A stretch of 27,714 bases of DNA. It comes from CAZUCE01 sp964619265. Its GTDB lineage: Bacteria; Planctomycetota; UBA1135; GCA-002686595. Both the position numbers and the translations under genes were made by a program. Below the pieces are notes generated by a model that was not told the DNA's origin, made no database searches, and was given only the letters and a program-made list of their open reading frames with translations. Below are positions 15,437 through 24,146 of this stretch, piece after piece (positions within the stretch are counted from its first letter, which is position 1; each line of letters starts with the position of its first letter). The stretch is from NCBI GenBank assembly GCA_964619265.1, contig CAZUCE010000051.1, forward strand, positions 1 to 27,714, read 5' to 3'.

Positions 15437-16312
15437 TCAGGCTTGAGCTCCGCTGCACAGTTCAGCCTCGTAGCGAGCGGCGAGTCGCTCCATCGAGCGG
15501 CTGGCCAGAGACGGCCGCTTGGTGCGAGCGAACGGACGCTGGGCCGCGGTAGCGCGCGCGACTTCACGCGACTCCGGGCACCAGCCCGCGAGTCGCGGGG
15601 TGCGGCCGAGGAACCGCTGCGCCACTCGCGAGATCCTCCCGGCTATCTCGCTCGCATGCTCCGGATCGGCCACCCGGTTGGCGAAGATCGAAGGCGTGGC
15701 CAGGCTCACACCGCGCTCGCCGGCCAGCGCGTCCAGTGCTTTCAAGACGCCGTAAGCATCCGTCAGCGATGCGGGCTCCGGGGTTGCTACGAGCAGGGTC
15801 CGGGTCGCGGCCAAACAGAATTCGAGGACGTCAGAACCGATGCCCGCTGCGGTATCGAAGACAATCCAGTCGTACTGCGAGCTGATGCGCTCCAACTCGC
15901 CGAGCAAGGCGCGGCGCCGCCCTTGATCGGGGCGGGCCAAGTCACGGGTACCGCTTCCGGCCGGCAACAGGTCAAAGTTCGGTTCGCCGCCACCTCCCGA
16001 GGGCACGATGCACTCTTCGAGAGGGACGATCCCGTCGAAGAAATCCTCCACGCGCCGAGCAGGCTCGAGGCCAAGCAGAACGCCTAGGTTGCCCAGCGCG
16101 AAGTCAAGATCGCAAGCCAGCACTCGGTCGCCGCGCTGGGCGAGGACGGTCGCCAAGTTCGCTGAGATCGAGCTCTTGCCCACGCCGCCTTTGCCGCCGG
16201 TGACCGCCAGCGTCTTTGCGGACAGGGGCGAGCCGCCGCGAGCTTCCATCAAGAACGAATCCTGATCCGGCCTTTGGGACGCACGCGCTAAGCCGCTTGC
16301 TTGCGTGTTCAC
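15437..16312 (-). CDS. flhG: Flagellar number regulator FlhG (MinD-like ATPase)
   Basis: This 291-residue P-loop ATPase of the MinD/ParA group works with the GTPase FlhF to limit the number of flagella. The deviant Walker A reads GGKGGVGKSS at 39-48. The DLDFALGN block at 68-75 and the VFDTAAGIG switch region near 153-161 are present. The start is the GTG overlapping the flhF stop (GTGA), with GGGAGG five to six bases before it. From this start the protein opens with TQASGLARAS, which fits the N-terminal DQAxxLR-type motif by which FlhG activates FlhF; the next ATG (residue 22) would lose it. The amphipathic C-terminal helix (RSMERLAARYEAEL) may be the membrane-targeting sequence. Usual length. 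Confidence 0.93.
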   Translation of the reverse strand: MNTQASGLARASQRPDQDSFLMEARGGSPLSAKTLAVTGGKGGVGKSSISANLATVLAQRGDRVLACDLDFALGNLGVLLGLEPARRVEDFFDGIVPLEECIVPSGGGGEPNFDLLPAGSGTRDLARPDQGRRRALLGELERISSQYDWIVFDTAAGIGSDVLEFCLAATRTLLVATPEPASLTDAYGVLKALDALAGERGVSLATPSIFANRVADPEHASEIAGRISRVAQRFLGRTPRLAGWCPESREVARATAAQRPFARTKRPSLASRSMERLAARYEAELCSGAQA

Positions 16313-17340
16313 GCGAGCCTCCCACGAAGAATCAAATCGGCAACGCCGTCGCGAGTTGCGCGGTGAAGGTGACGCACGACCTCTTGGCCATCGCATAAGA
16401 AGGCCAGCGGAGCGCGCGCCGCCCGAACCACTTCGAGGGCCACGCCGGGCTCGCGAGTCTCGTCCAACTTGGTCAGGACCCACCCGTCCGGTTCGAACGA
16501 AGAATAGGCCCGGGCCACTTCGGTGAGCACCCGAGTCCCTGTCGTAGCGCTCTGCACCAAGTAGGTGGACAGATCCACATCTTCGCGCAGCCCGGAGAGG
16601 GCCAGGCGCGTGCGCACCAGTTCGCGCACATCGTTCTGCGAGCGCCCGCTGGTGTCGACCAGGACGATTTCCGGCCCGGAGAGTCCCGGGCGACCGATTC
16701 CATCCAGCAAGGCTCCGATTGGGCGCTGGGCTCGAAGGGCCAGGAACGGCACTTCGAGTCGTTCCGCGAAGATCCGCAGCTGGTCGTGGGCGGCGACCCG
16801 GAAATCGTCCAGGGTGGCGAGCGCCACGCGCCGGCCGCTGCGAACCATGCGATCCGCAAGCTTGGCGATGGTGGTCGTCTTTCCGACGCCAGTCGGTCCC
16901 ACGACGGCGATCGCGCGCACGCGACCGGTGGGCCGCGGACCCGGAGCGATTCGGAACTCCTGTCCGATCTTCTTGGCAGCCAGATCGATCGCGTGCAGAC
17001 CGCTGCTGGCCGCGTGCTCGATCGTCCGCGTGATTCCGAGCGTCCACTCCGGACTGCAACCATGCTCGCGCAGCCGGCGTCGCACATCGCGGACGGCCGG
17101 CGAACTGTCCGCTTCGCGGCCCGTTTCGGGAACCACGCCTCGGCGCTCCGGCTCTGCGGGTCCAAAACCGAAGTGACCTAGACGCTCTAGCGCCGATGCA
17201 CCCTCGGTGGAGACCGCGAGGGTCACGCCGCCATCATCTTCACGTTCGGTACTCAACACCAAGGCATCGCCACCCAACATTCGCTGAGCGCGACGCAAAG
17301 CATCGTCGAAACTCTTGCCACGAATCCTTCGGATTCTCAT
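16309..17340 (-). CDS. flhF: Signal-recognition-type GTPase FlhF
   Basis: This 343-residue SRP-type GTPase marks where the flagellum is built. The N-terminal basic region (MRIRRIRGKSFDDALRRAQ) and variable linker are followed by a short N domain. The G domain then carries the P-loop GPTGVGKTTT at 148-157, DTSGR at 229-233 and TKLDE at 290-294. The arrangement and length match FlhF rather than Ffh or FtsY. The ATG start lies three bases downstream of the flhA stop, and the stop overlaps the flhG start, so the three are coupled. The FlhG activation motif in the neighbour supports a working pair. Confidence 0.95.
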   Translation of the reverse strand: MRIRRIRGKSFDDALRRAQRMLGGDALVLSTEREDDGGVTLAVSTEGASALERLGHFGFGPAEPERRGVVPETGREADSSPAVRDVRRRLREHGCSPEWTLGITRTIEHAASSGLHAIDLAAKKIGQEFRIAPGPRPTGRVRAIAVVGPTGVGKTTTIAKLADRMVRSGRRVALATLDDFRVAAHDQLRIFAERLEVPFLALRAQRPIGALLDGIGRPGLSGPEIVLVDTSGRSQNDVRELVRTRLALSGLREDVDLSTYLVQSATTGTRVLTEVARAYSSFEPDGWVLTKLDETREPGVALEVVRAARAPLAFLCDGQEVVRHLHRATRDGVADLILRGRLA

Positions 17341-17343
17341 CGA

Positions 17344-19491
17344 TCAATCCTCCATGCGGACAATGCCAGCCGTCTCGACCGAGGCGGCTGGGGTAACTTC
17401 GTTGTAAGAGAGCACCGCGGTCTTCGGCAGCGAGGAGCGCACCAGCTCGGCCGCAAAACGCCGGACACCGGAGCGCACCAGCAGGACCGCTTCGCGCCCG
17501 CCGCGAGCTGCTTCGGTCAGCCCTTCGCCGATGCGTTCCACCAACATCTGCAAGTAAGCAGGCCCCACGGGCTCCGCTTCCGGCGAGGTCCGCTGGGTGA
17601 CCGCGGCTGCAAGCCGTGCTTCGATCGCAGGATCGAGCGTGACAGCGTGAATAACGCCACCCGGACCTGCGTGTTGCTCACACAGGGACCGCGCCAATCG
17701 GCCGCGCACGGCTTCGGTGAGTGATTCGGGATCCTTGGTGCGCAGCGCCTGATCCGCCAGCGTCTCGAGAATGAGCGGTAGGTTGCGCAGCGGAACCTCT
17801 TCGCGCAGCAGGTTGCGAAGCACGGTCTGGATCTCGCCCAGGCCGAGCTTATCGGGCACAAGCTCTTCGACAACCGCCGGGCAAGCGCGCTTGGCACCCT
17901 CGACCATCTGTTTGACGTCGTCGCGAGTCAGAAGATCCGGGAAGTTCTTTCGGATCGTCTCCGACAGGTGCGTCACCAACACGCTGGTCGGGTCGATGAC
18001 CGTCGCGCCACGCAGCTCGGCTTCGTCTCGGTCCCTTTCGCCGATCCATACGGCGGGCAATCCAAAAGTCGGATCGACGGTCGCTTTCCCCTGCAATTCG
18101 GGGGCGTCGCCGTCCAATCCGTCTGCACCGATCGCCAACCAGCGATCCGGTTCCACCGAACCGCTTGCGACCTCAACACCACCCACCATGACTCGGTAGG
18201 CGTTCGGCTCGAGCCGAATGTCGTCTTTGATCCGCACCGGCGGAAGCAGCACCCCATCGGTACGAGCCATTCGCTTGCGCAGCTGAGAGATGTGCTCGAG
18301 GATTCCACCGCCGCCGGTGTCCTGAACGAGGGGGATCAGTCGGTAGCCGATCTCCAGGCCCAGGCGATCCACCTCGAGCATCTCGGCCAACTCGCGGCGT
18401 TCGCGTTCTTCGGAATCTTCAGGCTCTTCATCGCCGAGCTCCCCAGGAAGGCCCGAACTGCTCCCCTGCTCGGATTCGATCCCTGCCAACAGGTCCTTCG
18501 GGCCCTCGGTTCCGCGCGTTGAGTTCCACAAGAGCAGCAGCACCGAAGCCAGCAAGAAAAACGGAAGCCCCGGCATGCCCGGCAAGGCGCCCAGCACAAA
18601 CACCACGAAGGCGGCCACTAGCGTCGCGCGTGGACGCGAACCGAATTGAGCCGCCAGGTTCTGGCCCAGGCTCTGACGCCCGGAGGCGCGCGTCGTCAAG
18701 ACCGCCGCTGCCGTTGAGATGAACAATGCGGGGATCTGGCTTACCAGGCCGTCGCCGATGGTCAGCATGGAATAGCGCCCAGCTGCTTCGCTGAGCGTCA
18801 TCGCGTTCATCATTCCAATCGCAACGCCGCCCAAGAGATTCAAGGCGGTGATGATCAGGCCAGCGATCGCGTCTCCGCGGACAAACTTGCTGGCACCATC
18901 CATCGCTCCGTAGAACTCGGCCTCAGCCGCGATGGCGGCCCGCCGCTCGCGGGCATCGTCGGAGTCGATCAAACCCGCGTTCAAATCGGCATCGATCGCC
19001 ATTTGCTTGCCGGGCATGGCATCCAGCACGAATCTGGCCGCCACTTCGCTGATCCGGCCCGCGCCCTTGGTGATCACCACAAATTGGATGACGATCAAGA
19101 TCAGGAAGACGATCAGACCAACCGCCAGATTGTCACGCACCACATATTTGCCGAACGAGTCGATGACGCTGCCTGCGTCGCCTCCCGACAAAATGAGGCG
19201 CGTGGATGCGACGTTCAATCCAAGCCGGAACAAGGTGGCGAATAGCAGAATCGTCGGGAAGGTCGACAGTTCCGCTGGATCTCGGACGTTGAGCGTCAGC
19301 AACAGCGTCAGGAGCCCTGCCGTGATGTTCAGCGTCAACAACAGATCGAGGATCGCTGGCGGCAGCGGCACCACCAGGGTGATCAGCAGCCCAAGGACGC
19401 CAAGCCCAAGAATCAGATCCGCGTGGCGGACCCAAGCAGCGACCTCCGAGCGATCGGTTTGTGCTTTCAGCTCTGCCATGGATCCACTCAC
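17344..19491 (-). CDS. flhA: Flagellar export gate protein FlhA
   Basis: This 715-residue protein forms the nonameric ring of the flagellar type III export gate and docks export substrates and chaperones. The N-terminal half has about eight membrane helices (residues 24-345). The family signature lies at about 140-170, ITKGAGRISEVAARFVLDAMPGKQMAID. An acidic linker (345-372) leads to the soluble cytoplasmic domain with the four-subdomain layout. GTG (19491) overlaps the flhB stop as GTGA and is taken as start; an ATG four codons later is an alternative. Length is normal. Confidence 0.97.
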   Translation of the reverse strand: MSGSMAELKAQTDRSEVAAWVRHADLILGLGVLGLLITLVVPLPPAILDLLLTLNITAGLLTLLLTLNVRDPAELSTFPTILLFATLFRLGLNVASTRLILSGGDAGSVIDSFGKYVVRDNLAVGLIVFLILIVIQFVVITKGAGRISEVAARFVLDAMPGKQMAIDADLNAGLIDSDDARERRAAIAAEAEFYGAMDGASKFVRGDAIAGLIITALNLLGGVAIGMMNAMTLSEAAGRYSMLTIGDGLVSQIPALFISTAAAVLTTRASGRQSLGQNLAAQFGSRPRATLVAAFVVFVLGALPGMPGLPFFLLASVLLLLWNSTRGTEGPKDLLAGIESEQGSSSGLPGELGDEEPEDSEERERRELAEMLEVDRLGLEIGYRLIPLVQDTGGGGILEHISQLRKRMARTDGVLLPPVRIKDDIRLEPNAYRVMVGGVEVASGSVEPDRWLAIGADGLDGDAPELQGKATVDPTFGLPAVWIGERDRDEAELRGATVIDPTSVLVTHLSETIRKNFPDLLTRDDVKQMVEGAKRACPAVVEELVPDKLGLGEIQTVLRNLLREEVPLRNLPLILETLADQALRTKDPESLTEAVRGRLARSLCEQHAGPGGVIHAVTLDPAIEARLAAAVTQRTSPEAEPVGPAYLQMLVERIGEGLTEAARGGREAVLLVRSGVRRFAAELVRSSLPKTAVLSYNEVTPAASVETAGIVRMED

Positions 19492-20603
19492 GCCCGCTGG
19501 GCGGAAGCACCCTCCAAGTCGTAGACAAAGCGCAGGACAGCTGCGACAGCTTCGAATAGGTCAGCCGGGATGCGGTCGCCGATCTCGCAGCGATGGTGCA
19601 GGGTCCGGGCGAGCGGAACGTCTTCGTAGAGCGGGACGCCGGCGGTCGATGCGATGCTCTTGATTCGCTGGGCAATTTCATCGAGGCCCTTGGCCACGAC
19701 GCGCGGGGCGTCGTAAAGCGGCTGGCCACCCCCGTCACGGGGATACGACAGAGCCACCGCAACGTGCGTCGGGTTGGTGACGACCACCGTGGAATCAGGG
19801 ACGTCGTCCATCATTCGCCGCTGGGCCATTTCGCGCTGCACCTGGCGAATCTTGGCTTTGATCTTGGGGTCACCCTCGGTGTTCTTGTGCTCCTGCTTGA
19901 CCTCCTCCTTACTCATCCGCAGGTCTTTATTGTGCTGCGCGCGCTGGAAGAAGAAGTCGATCAGCGAGATCGCGAGGATCAAGAGCATCGCAGCCAACGC
20001 CACATGCAAGATGGCATCGATCGCAACCTCCAAGTTCGCTCCAAGCTCGGACCCTCCAAGCCGCAACAACTTGATCAGCTGCATCTTTCCAACAACCACG
20101 ATGCATATGGCAATCGCTGACAGTTTTGCAATCGCTGTCAGGAAGCGCATGACGGCGCGCATACTGAACAGCTTTTTCAGACCTTTGATCGGGCTGACCT
20201 TGCTCGCCTTGGGTGCAATCGCCTTGGCGGTAAATTGAAAGCCAATCTGGCCATAACCAACCATGAGGCCAACCGCCAAAACAGGCGCAATCCACATGGC
20301 CAGCGCCGGCAGCATCGATTGGACCGCGCGACGCAAGAGCCCCGAGGCATGCACGTAGTGCAGCTCTGCGGAACCGCGCGCGCCCAAGTTCTGCATGGTG
20401 TCAGCGATCAGACGCCCGGCGCTCTCCCACATGGCAGCGCCGGATAGGACGGCGGCACCTGCAGCCACCAGGAGCATCAACGCGGATGTCAACTCCTGGC
20501 TCTGGGCGACCTGCCCCTCAGAACGCGCTTCCTGGCGTTTCTTTGGGGTGGCTTCTTCTGTCTTTTCCGACTTGGGCGTGCTGTCTTCAGCCACCGGCGC
20601 CAC
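19488..20603 (-). CDS. flhB: Flagellar export switch protein FlhB
   Basis: This 371-residue protein switches the export apparatus from rod/hook to filament substrates by cutting itself. Four membrane helices lie at about 38-60, 95-118, 147-172 and 192-218. The cytoplasmic domain has the autocleavage motif Asn277-Pro-Thr-His280 within VVVTNPTHVAVAL, so self-processing should be intact. The N-terminus (KSEKTEEATPKKRQEARSEGQ region) is the classic FlhB opening. The start is GTG, overlapping the end of fliR by 17 bases. The stop overlaps the flhA start. Confidence 0.97.
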   Translation of the reverse strand: MAPVAEDSTPKSEKTEEATPKKRQEARSEGQVAQSQELTSALMLLVAAGAAVLSGAAMWESAGRLIADTMQNLGARGSAELHYVHASGLLRRAVQSMLPALAMWIAPVLAVGLMVGYGQIGFQFTAKAIAPKASKVSPIKGLKKLFSMRAVMRFLTAIAKLSAIAICIVVVGKMQLIKLLRLGGSELGANLEVAIDAILHVALAAMLLILAISLIDFFFQRAQHNKDLRMSKEEVKQEHKNTEGDPKIKAKIRQVQREMAQRRMMDDVPDSTVVVTNPTHVAVALSYPRDGGGQPLYDAPRVVAKGLDEIAQRIKSIASTAGVPLYEDVPLARTLHHRCEIGDRIPADLFEAVAAVLRFVYDLEGASAQRA

Positions 20604-21420
20604 CTCCGGCCAAGATGTCGAGCCCGGCTCCGAGCCCTTCGCGGAACGAGCGGAAGAAGGCCTCGAAAGTCGGCTCGATCAGCGGCGTGGTCGCCGCAAG
20701 GGCCACCAACGACACCCCAATTCGAAGCGAGAAGCCCATCTCAAGCACGTTCACCTGCGGAACGGTCCGAGCGATCAAGCCCAACCCCACCGAGACAAGC
20801 GCCAGGAGGATCATGATCGGCGCCGCAAAGGCGAGACCAGCCGACAGCATCTGGCCGAGCATCGTGAGCGCCACGCTGGCCAAGCCAGCGTCCAGGTGCA
20901 TTTCACCTATGGGGGCGCGCTCGAAGGACTCCGCCAGGGAACGCAGCACTTCGTGATGTCCCCCCACCATGAACATGGCGAGCAGGAAAGTCTCCTCGTA
21001 AAAGCGGGCGAGCAGCGGCGAGGAGCCTCCGCTGTCCGGATCGACTTGAGCCGCCAAGCTGATCCCCATTTCAAGGCTTATGACCTCACCCGCAGCGCGA
21101 GCGGCGAGAATCGCCACCTGCAGCAAGAGCCCTAAGAACAAACCAATCGCGAGTTCGCGCATGGCCAGCATGACGTAGGCCGCCGCTGGGAGCGACGCCA
21201 GCTCGTCCGCTCGCCCAAGTCCCCCGGTGGCCAGGAACATCACAACCGAAAATGAAACCAGGACCGCGACCTTGAACCCGCTGAACCCAATTCGCGATCC
21301 GAGCAGTGGGGTCGAAATCACGAGTGCGCCGGTTCGAACGAGATACAGCCCAAACGCCTCTAGCCCGCCGGGCTGGAGGAGCGTCGGAATCGGAAGTCCG
21401 AGTTCGAGCTGCGCGAGCAC
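20587..21420 (-). CDS. fliR: Flagellar export gate protein FliR
   Basis: This 277-residue integral membrane component of the FliP5-FliQ4-FliR1 export gate has about six hydrophobic helices over residues 15-250. FliR-type blocks include LGSRIGFSGFKVAVLVSFS, ARAAGEVISLEMGISLAAQ with VDPDSG, and SFRIG-like SLRIGVSL near the end. The start is GTG, one base after the fliQ stop, and the C-terminus overlaps flhB. The Gly/Ala-rich tail (AGGGAGG) is dispensable-looking. Normal length. Confidence 0.96.
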   Translation of the reverse strand: MLAQLELGLPIPTLLQPGGLEAFGLYLVRTGALVISTPLLGSRIGFSGFKVAVLVSFSVVMFLATGGLGRADELASLPAAAYVMLAMRELAIGLFLGLLLQVAILAARAAGEVISLEMGISLAAQVDPDSGGSSPLLARFYEETFLLAMFMVGGHHEVLRSLAESFERAPIGEMHLDAGLASVALTMLGQMLSAGLAFAAPIMILLALVSVGLGLIARTVPQVNVLEMGFSLRIGVSLVALAATTPLIEPTFEAFFRSFREGLGAGLDILAGGGAGG

Positions 21421-21421
21421 T

Positions 21422-21703
21422 TCAGCTGACCCCGAAGGTCACGAGACGTTCCAACAGCTCGACCGTGTAGTCGTGCATGATCGAGAGTCCTGGGGCGAGC
21501 AAGATCAAGGACACGGCGAGGACGGCGAACATCTTCGGCACGAGGCTCAGGGTTTGCTCCTGGATCGAAGTCAGCGCCTGAAAGAGGCTGACCATCAATC
21601 CAATGCTGAGGCCGGCCATGAGCACAGGGCCTGCCAGCATCAGGACGGTTAGGAACATCTGGCGCGCCAGGTCGATCAGTTCGAGGTCAAGAGCAGTTTC
21701 CAT
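21422..21703 (-). CDS. fliQ: Flagellar export gate protein FliQ
   Basis: This 93-residue protein has two membrane helices (about 15-40 and 52-75), as expected of FliQ, which packs around FliP/FliR in the export gate. It starts METALDLELIDLARQMFLT; the ATG at 21703 gives the usual length of about 90. An upstream in-frame start would add 20 residues that overlap fliP and is rejected. It lies eight bases after the fliP stop. Confidence 0.95.
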   Translation of the reverse strand: METALDLELIDLARQMFLTVLMLAGPVLMAGLSIGLMVSLFQALTSIQEQTLSLVPKMFAVLAVSLILLAPGLSIMHDYTVELLERLVTFGVS

Positions 21704-21711
21704 GGGATTTT

Positions 21712-22449
21712 CTAGGCAGCGACAACGAACGAAGTCACGACGGACTGGCACACCAGGCTCCAACCGTCGACCAACACGAACAGAAGAATCTTGAAGGGCG
21801 TCGAGATCGTGACCGGTGGCAACATGAACATGCCCATCGAGAGCAGCACGCTGGAGACGACCAGGTCGATAACCAAGAAGGGCAAAAACAACAGGAAGCC
21901 CATCTGAAAGGCCGTTTTGAGTTCAGACAGCACGAACGCGGGCACGATCACCGTGAACGGACGATCCTCGAGGTCGACTTCACGCCCCGAACGAGCCGAC
22001 AACTCCGAGAACAGGTTCAGCTCGCTTTCTCGCGTGTTGTCGATGAGAAACTGCGACAGCTCTCCCCAAGCCGTCGACATGGCCTCGGTGGCCGTAATTT
22101 CACCGGCCTCGTACGGCGCATAAGAGCTGGCGTGCATTCGCTGCACCACCGGGCCCATCACGAAGCTGGTCAAGAACAGCGCTAGCCCGATCACCACGGG
22201 GTTGGGCGGCAACTCATTGGTTGAGAGGCTTCGGCGCACAAACGACAGCACGATGACAATTCGCGTGAAGCTCGTGACCGAAACGAGAGCGGCCGGCAGC
22301 AGCGACAGCACCGTGAGCAACAGCGCAATCTCGAGCGCTGAGCTCAAACGCTCACCGTTTCCGGCGGGCTCTGCGGCCTGAGCCAAAGCCGGTTCCGCAA
22401 AGCCTGCGAGCAGTACAGCGCCCGCTATCAAGGGGGCGAGTACTTTCAC
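21712..22449 (-). CDS. fliP: Flagellar export gate protein FliP
   Basis: This 245-residue core export-gate protein has a cleavable signal peptide (residues 1-24, ending ALAQA), as is usual for FliP. Characteristic blocks are SFTRIVIVLSFVRRSL, PPNPVVIGLALFLTSFVMGPV, the periplasmic domain, IPAF-like IVPAFVLSELKTAFQMGF, and DLVVSSVLLSMGMFMLPP with a KILLFVLVDGW finish. All match FliP closely. The GTG start overlaps the fliO stop (GTGA). Confidence 0.97.
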   Translation of the reverse strand: MKVLAPLIAGAVLLAGFAEPALAQAAEPAGNGERLSSALEIALLLTVLSLLPAALVSVTSFTRIVIVLSFVRRSLSTNELPPNPVVIGLALFLTSFVMGPVVQRMHASSYAPYEAGEITATEAMSTAWGELSQFLIDNTRESELNLFSELSARSGREVDLEDRPFTVIVPAFVLSELKTAFQMGFLLFLPFLVIDLVVSSVLLSMGMFMLPPVTISTPFKILLFVLVDGWSLVCQSVVTSFVVAA

Positions 22450-23054
22450 CCAATCACTCCGCGCCCATCGAGCAGGTCGCTCACCCGGCGCGGTTCGGTC
22501 TTGCCCTGACTGGGACGTGGAGCGGGTTCGCGAGGCGCGGGCTGAAGGTCTCGTTCGGCCAGTTGATCAAGCAGTTCACGGGCCACCTTGCGGCGTGCTT
22601 CCGACTCACGGGGATCGCCCTCGGCGGCGCCCGCTCCAGCCGGCTGGGGAACCGGGGTGGCTCTCCGGGCCTTCGGCTGGGTCGCCGCAGGCCCCGGGGC
22701 CGCACCTCCCAGCAGCCCCGCGAAGTTCGGCGCCTGAGTCGCCTGCCCTCCGCGATCTGCATCCACGTACTCGGAGTCCAGCTCAGCAATCGAGCAAACC
22801 TCCTTGTCGCCGACTCCCACCAGGAAGGTCCGGTCGTAACAACGGACCACGACGGCCTTTTTCGAGCCACCCAGCGACGCAGCCTCCAGGATCTGAATCC
22901 CCTTTCGAGAACCCAAACTGAGACGCGAAGATCCGACCAGGCGACGAACCAAGAACGAAGCCAGGAACAGAGCCCCAAGCAGCGCGCCGGACACGACCAA
23001 GTAGCGAGTCATATCCGGCTCGGTGGCCGGGGCGAGGGCGAGGAAAGTCAGCAT
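22446..23054 (-). CDS. fliO: Flagellar assembly protein FliO
   Basis: This 202-residue FliO-family protein, a helper for FliP assembly, has one membrane helix (about 17-38). The typical small beta domain follows at 52-90 (GIQILEAASLGGSKKAVVVR, DRTFLVGVGDKEV). The remainder is a low-complexity Pro/Ala-rich stretch and a short helix (SEARRKVARELLDQLAER). The ATG at 23054 is preferred; another in-frame Met at residue 15 would begin directly at the membrane helix. Position immediately before fliP is canonical. It is longer than many FliO proteins because of the linker. Confidence 0.9.
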   Translation of the reverse strand: MLTFLALAPATEPDMTRYLVVSGALLGALFLASFLVRRLVGSSRLSLGSRKGIQILEAASLGGSKKAVVVRCYDRTFLVGVGDKEVCSIAELDSEYVDADRGGQATQAPNFAGLLGGAAPGPAATQPKARRATPVPQPAGAGAAEGDPRESEARRKVARELLDQLAERDLQPAPREPAPRPSQGKTEPRRVSDLLDGRGVIG

Positions 23055-23067
23055 GGGGAAGCTCGCG

Positions 23068-23086
23068 GTGTCGCGTTTCGCGACAC
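23068..23086 (-). promoter_or_regulatory. Perfect hairpin in the fliO leader
   Basis: GTGTCGCG (23068-23075) pairs with CGCGACAC (23079-23086) around a 3-base loop, giving an 8-bp stem 13 bases before the fliO ATG. Being so near the start codon it could influence translation. There is no T-tract for termination. Confidence 0.4.
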
Positions 23087-23253
23087 GTCTTCCCCCGGGA
23101 CCCAAATGGCCCTGTTGGAAGATGCGACGATCCGCGCAAAGGCCTCGATCGACCGTCGCCTTCCACGACACCCATCCACAGCCGGGCCTGATCCCTCAAC
23201 TGGGAACCCGCCCTCGCCCGGCGCCCGGCAAAAGCGCCGGGGCAGGCGCCCGT
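23087..23253. other. Gap between the HDOD gene and the fliO leader
   Basis: This is the largest break inside the flagellar gene run. A GC-rich hairpin (minus-strand CCCGGC-GCTTTT-GCCGGG, about 23223-23240) follows the HDOD stop without a T-tract. No clear sigma-70, sigma-54 or sigma-28 box was found. An internal promoter for fliO-fliA would fit here, but none is visible. Confidence 0.4.
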
Positions 23254-24132
23254 TCAGCCCGCCTTGCGCAGGAGCGACGCCGCGAGCACCTTGGCCTCCG
23301 CTTCCGATTCCTCGACCGCGTTCAAGACCCAGTCCGGGTCGAGCTCGAAGCGGCTTCGCGCCTGCTCCACCAGCACCTCCACCCCATGTTTACGCAGGGT
23401 CTCCCGGTAGTTCGACACGAGCCGCACAGCGGGCAGGCCCGAATCTTCGTAGGGGCGCAAATCACCCGTGGTCGTGTGGTGATCCCCGATGATTTGGACC
23501 AGCGAGTTCGGGAGTTCCCAAACGACCCCCAAATGAGCCCCGAGCTCTTCGTGAGTCCAGCCGAGCAGTTCTCGCTCGACTTCACTGAGGTTCACCTCCG
23601 GGGAGGCGTGCCAGGCCTCCAAGGCCTTCCCGTATTCCTCAGGACGTGCCGACGCCGCCAGCGGGACGGCCATGTCTTGCAGCAAGCCCGCGACGAAGCA
23701 ACGCGGCCCCTCGGCCGGATGCAAGCGATCGGAAAGTGCGCGAGCCAGGCCGGCCCGGGCAAACGAGCTCGTCCAGAAGCGGCGTGCGTCAAAGCCGGGG
23801 GCAACCGGAAGCGGGAGCGCCTCGCGACACATCTGCCCAAGCACAAACAGCTCGAGCGCGGAGCGCCCCAGCAGCGACACGGCATGGTCCAAGGTGTCGA
23901 TCTGGCGCGCTGCTCCGAACGAAGCACTATTCACCATGCGCAACACGCCTACAACGAGGGCTGGGTGGCTCTCTAGCTGCCGCACGATGTGCTGATTGGG
24001 CGTATCGGGATTGCGGATGTCGGCGAGCAAGCTCGCCACGCCAGCCTGGAACGTCGGCGGTTCCTGGCCTGCGAGAGCGTCACGCAAGGCAGCTCGGGAG
24101 TCTTCCTTAGATTTGCGAAACCAGTTCTTCAT
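23254..24132 (-). CDS. HDOD-domain protein in the flagellar operon
   Basis: This 292-residue protein carries an HDOD domain, a non-catalytic relative of HD phosphohydrolases found in signalling proteins. It opens with PPTFQAGVASLLADIR, then HPALVVGVLRMVNSASFG and IDTLDHAVSLLGRSAL, all typical. At the place of the HD pair it reads AGLLQDMAVPL (about 148-158): the His is Gln and only Asp remains, so hydrolysis is not expected. HEELGAHLGVVWELP and IGDHH follow, as usual. The long upstream open frame is a shadow of the channel gene; the ATG at 24132 sits 14 bases after that gene's stop. Its role is unknown; HDOD proteins next to flagellar genes occur elsewhere and may act in motility signalling. 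Confidence 0.88.
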   Translation of the reverse strand: MKNWFRKSKEDSRAALRDALAGQEPPTFQAGVASLLADIRNPDTPNQHIVRQLESHPALVVGVLRMVNSASFGAARQIDTLDHAVSLLGRSALELFVLGQMCREALPLPVAPGFDARRFWTSSFARAGLARALSDRLHPAEGPRCFVAGLLQDMAVPLAASARPEEYGKALEAWHASPEVNLSEVERELLGWTHEELGAHLGVVWELPNSLVQIIGDHHTTTGDLRPYEDSGLPAVRLVSNYRETLRKHGVEVLVEQARSRFELDPDWVLNAVEESEAEAKVLAASLLRKAG

Positions 24133-24146
24133 CGATCTTGAGTGTT

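Noticed and set aside
15437..17059. A 540-residue open frame covering flhG and much of flhF
   Set aside because: Only the part after 16312 (the GTG) has FlhG sequence; the upstream part is the shadow of flhF in another frame.
17845..17856. A CCGATAA-like sigma-28 -10 box on the minus strand
   Set aside because: It lies deep inside the flhA coding region, has no gene start at the right distance, and was found without a matching -35.
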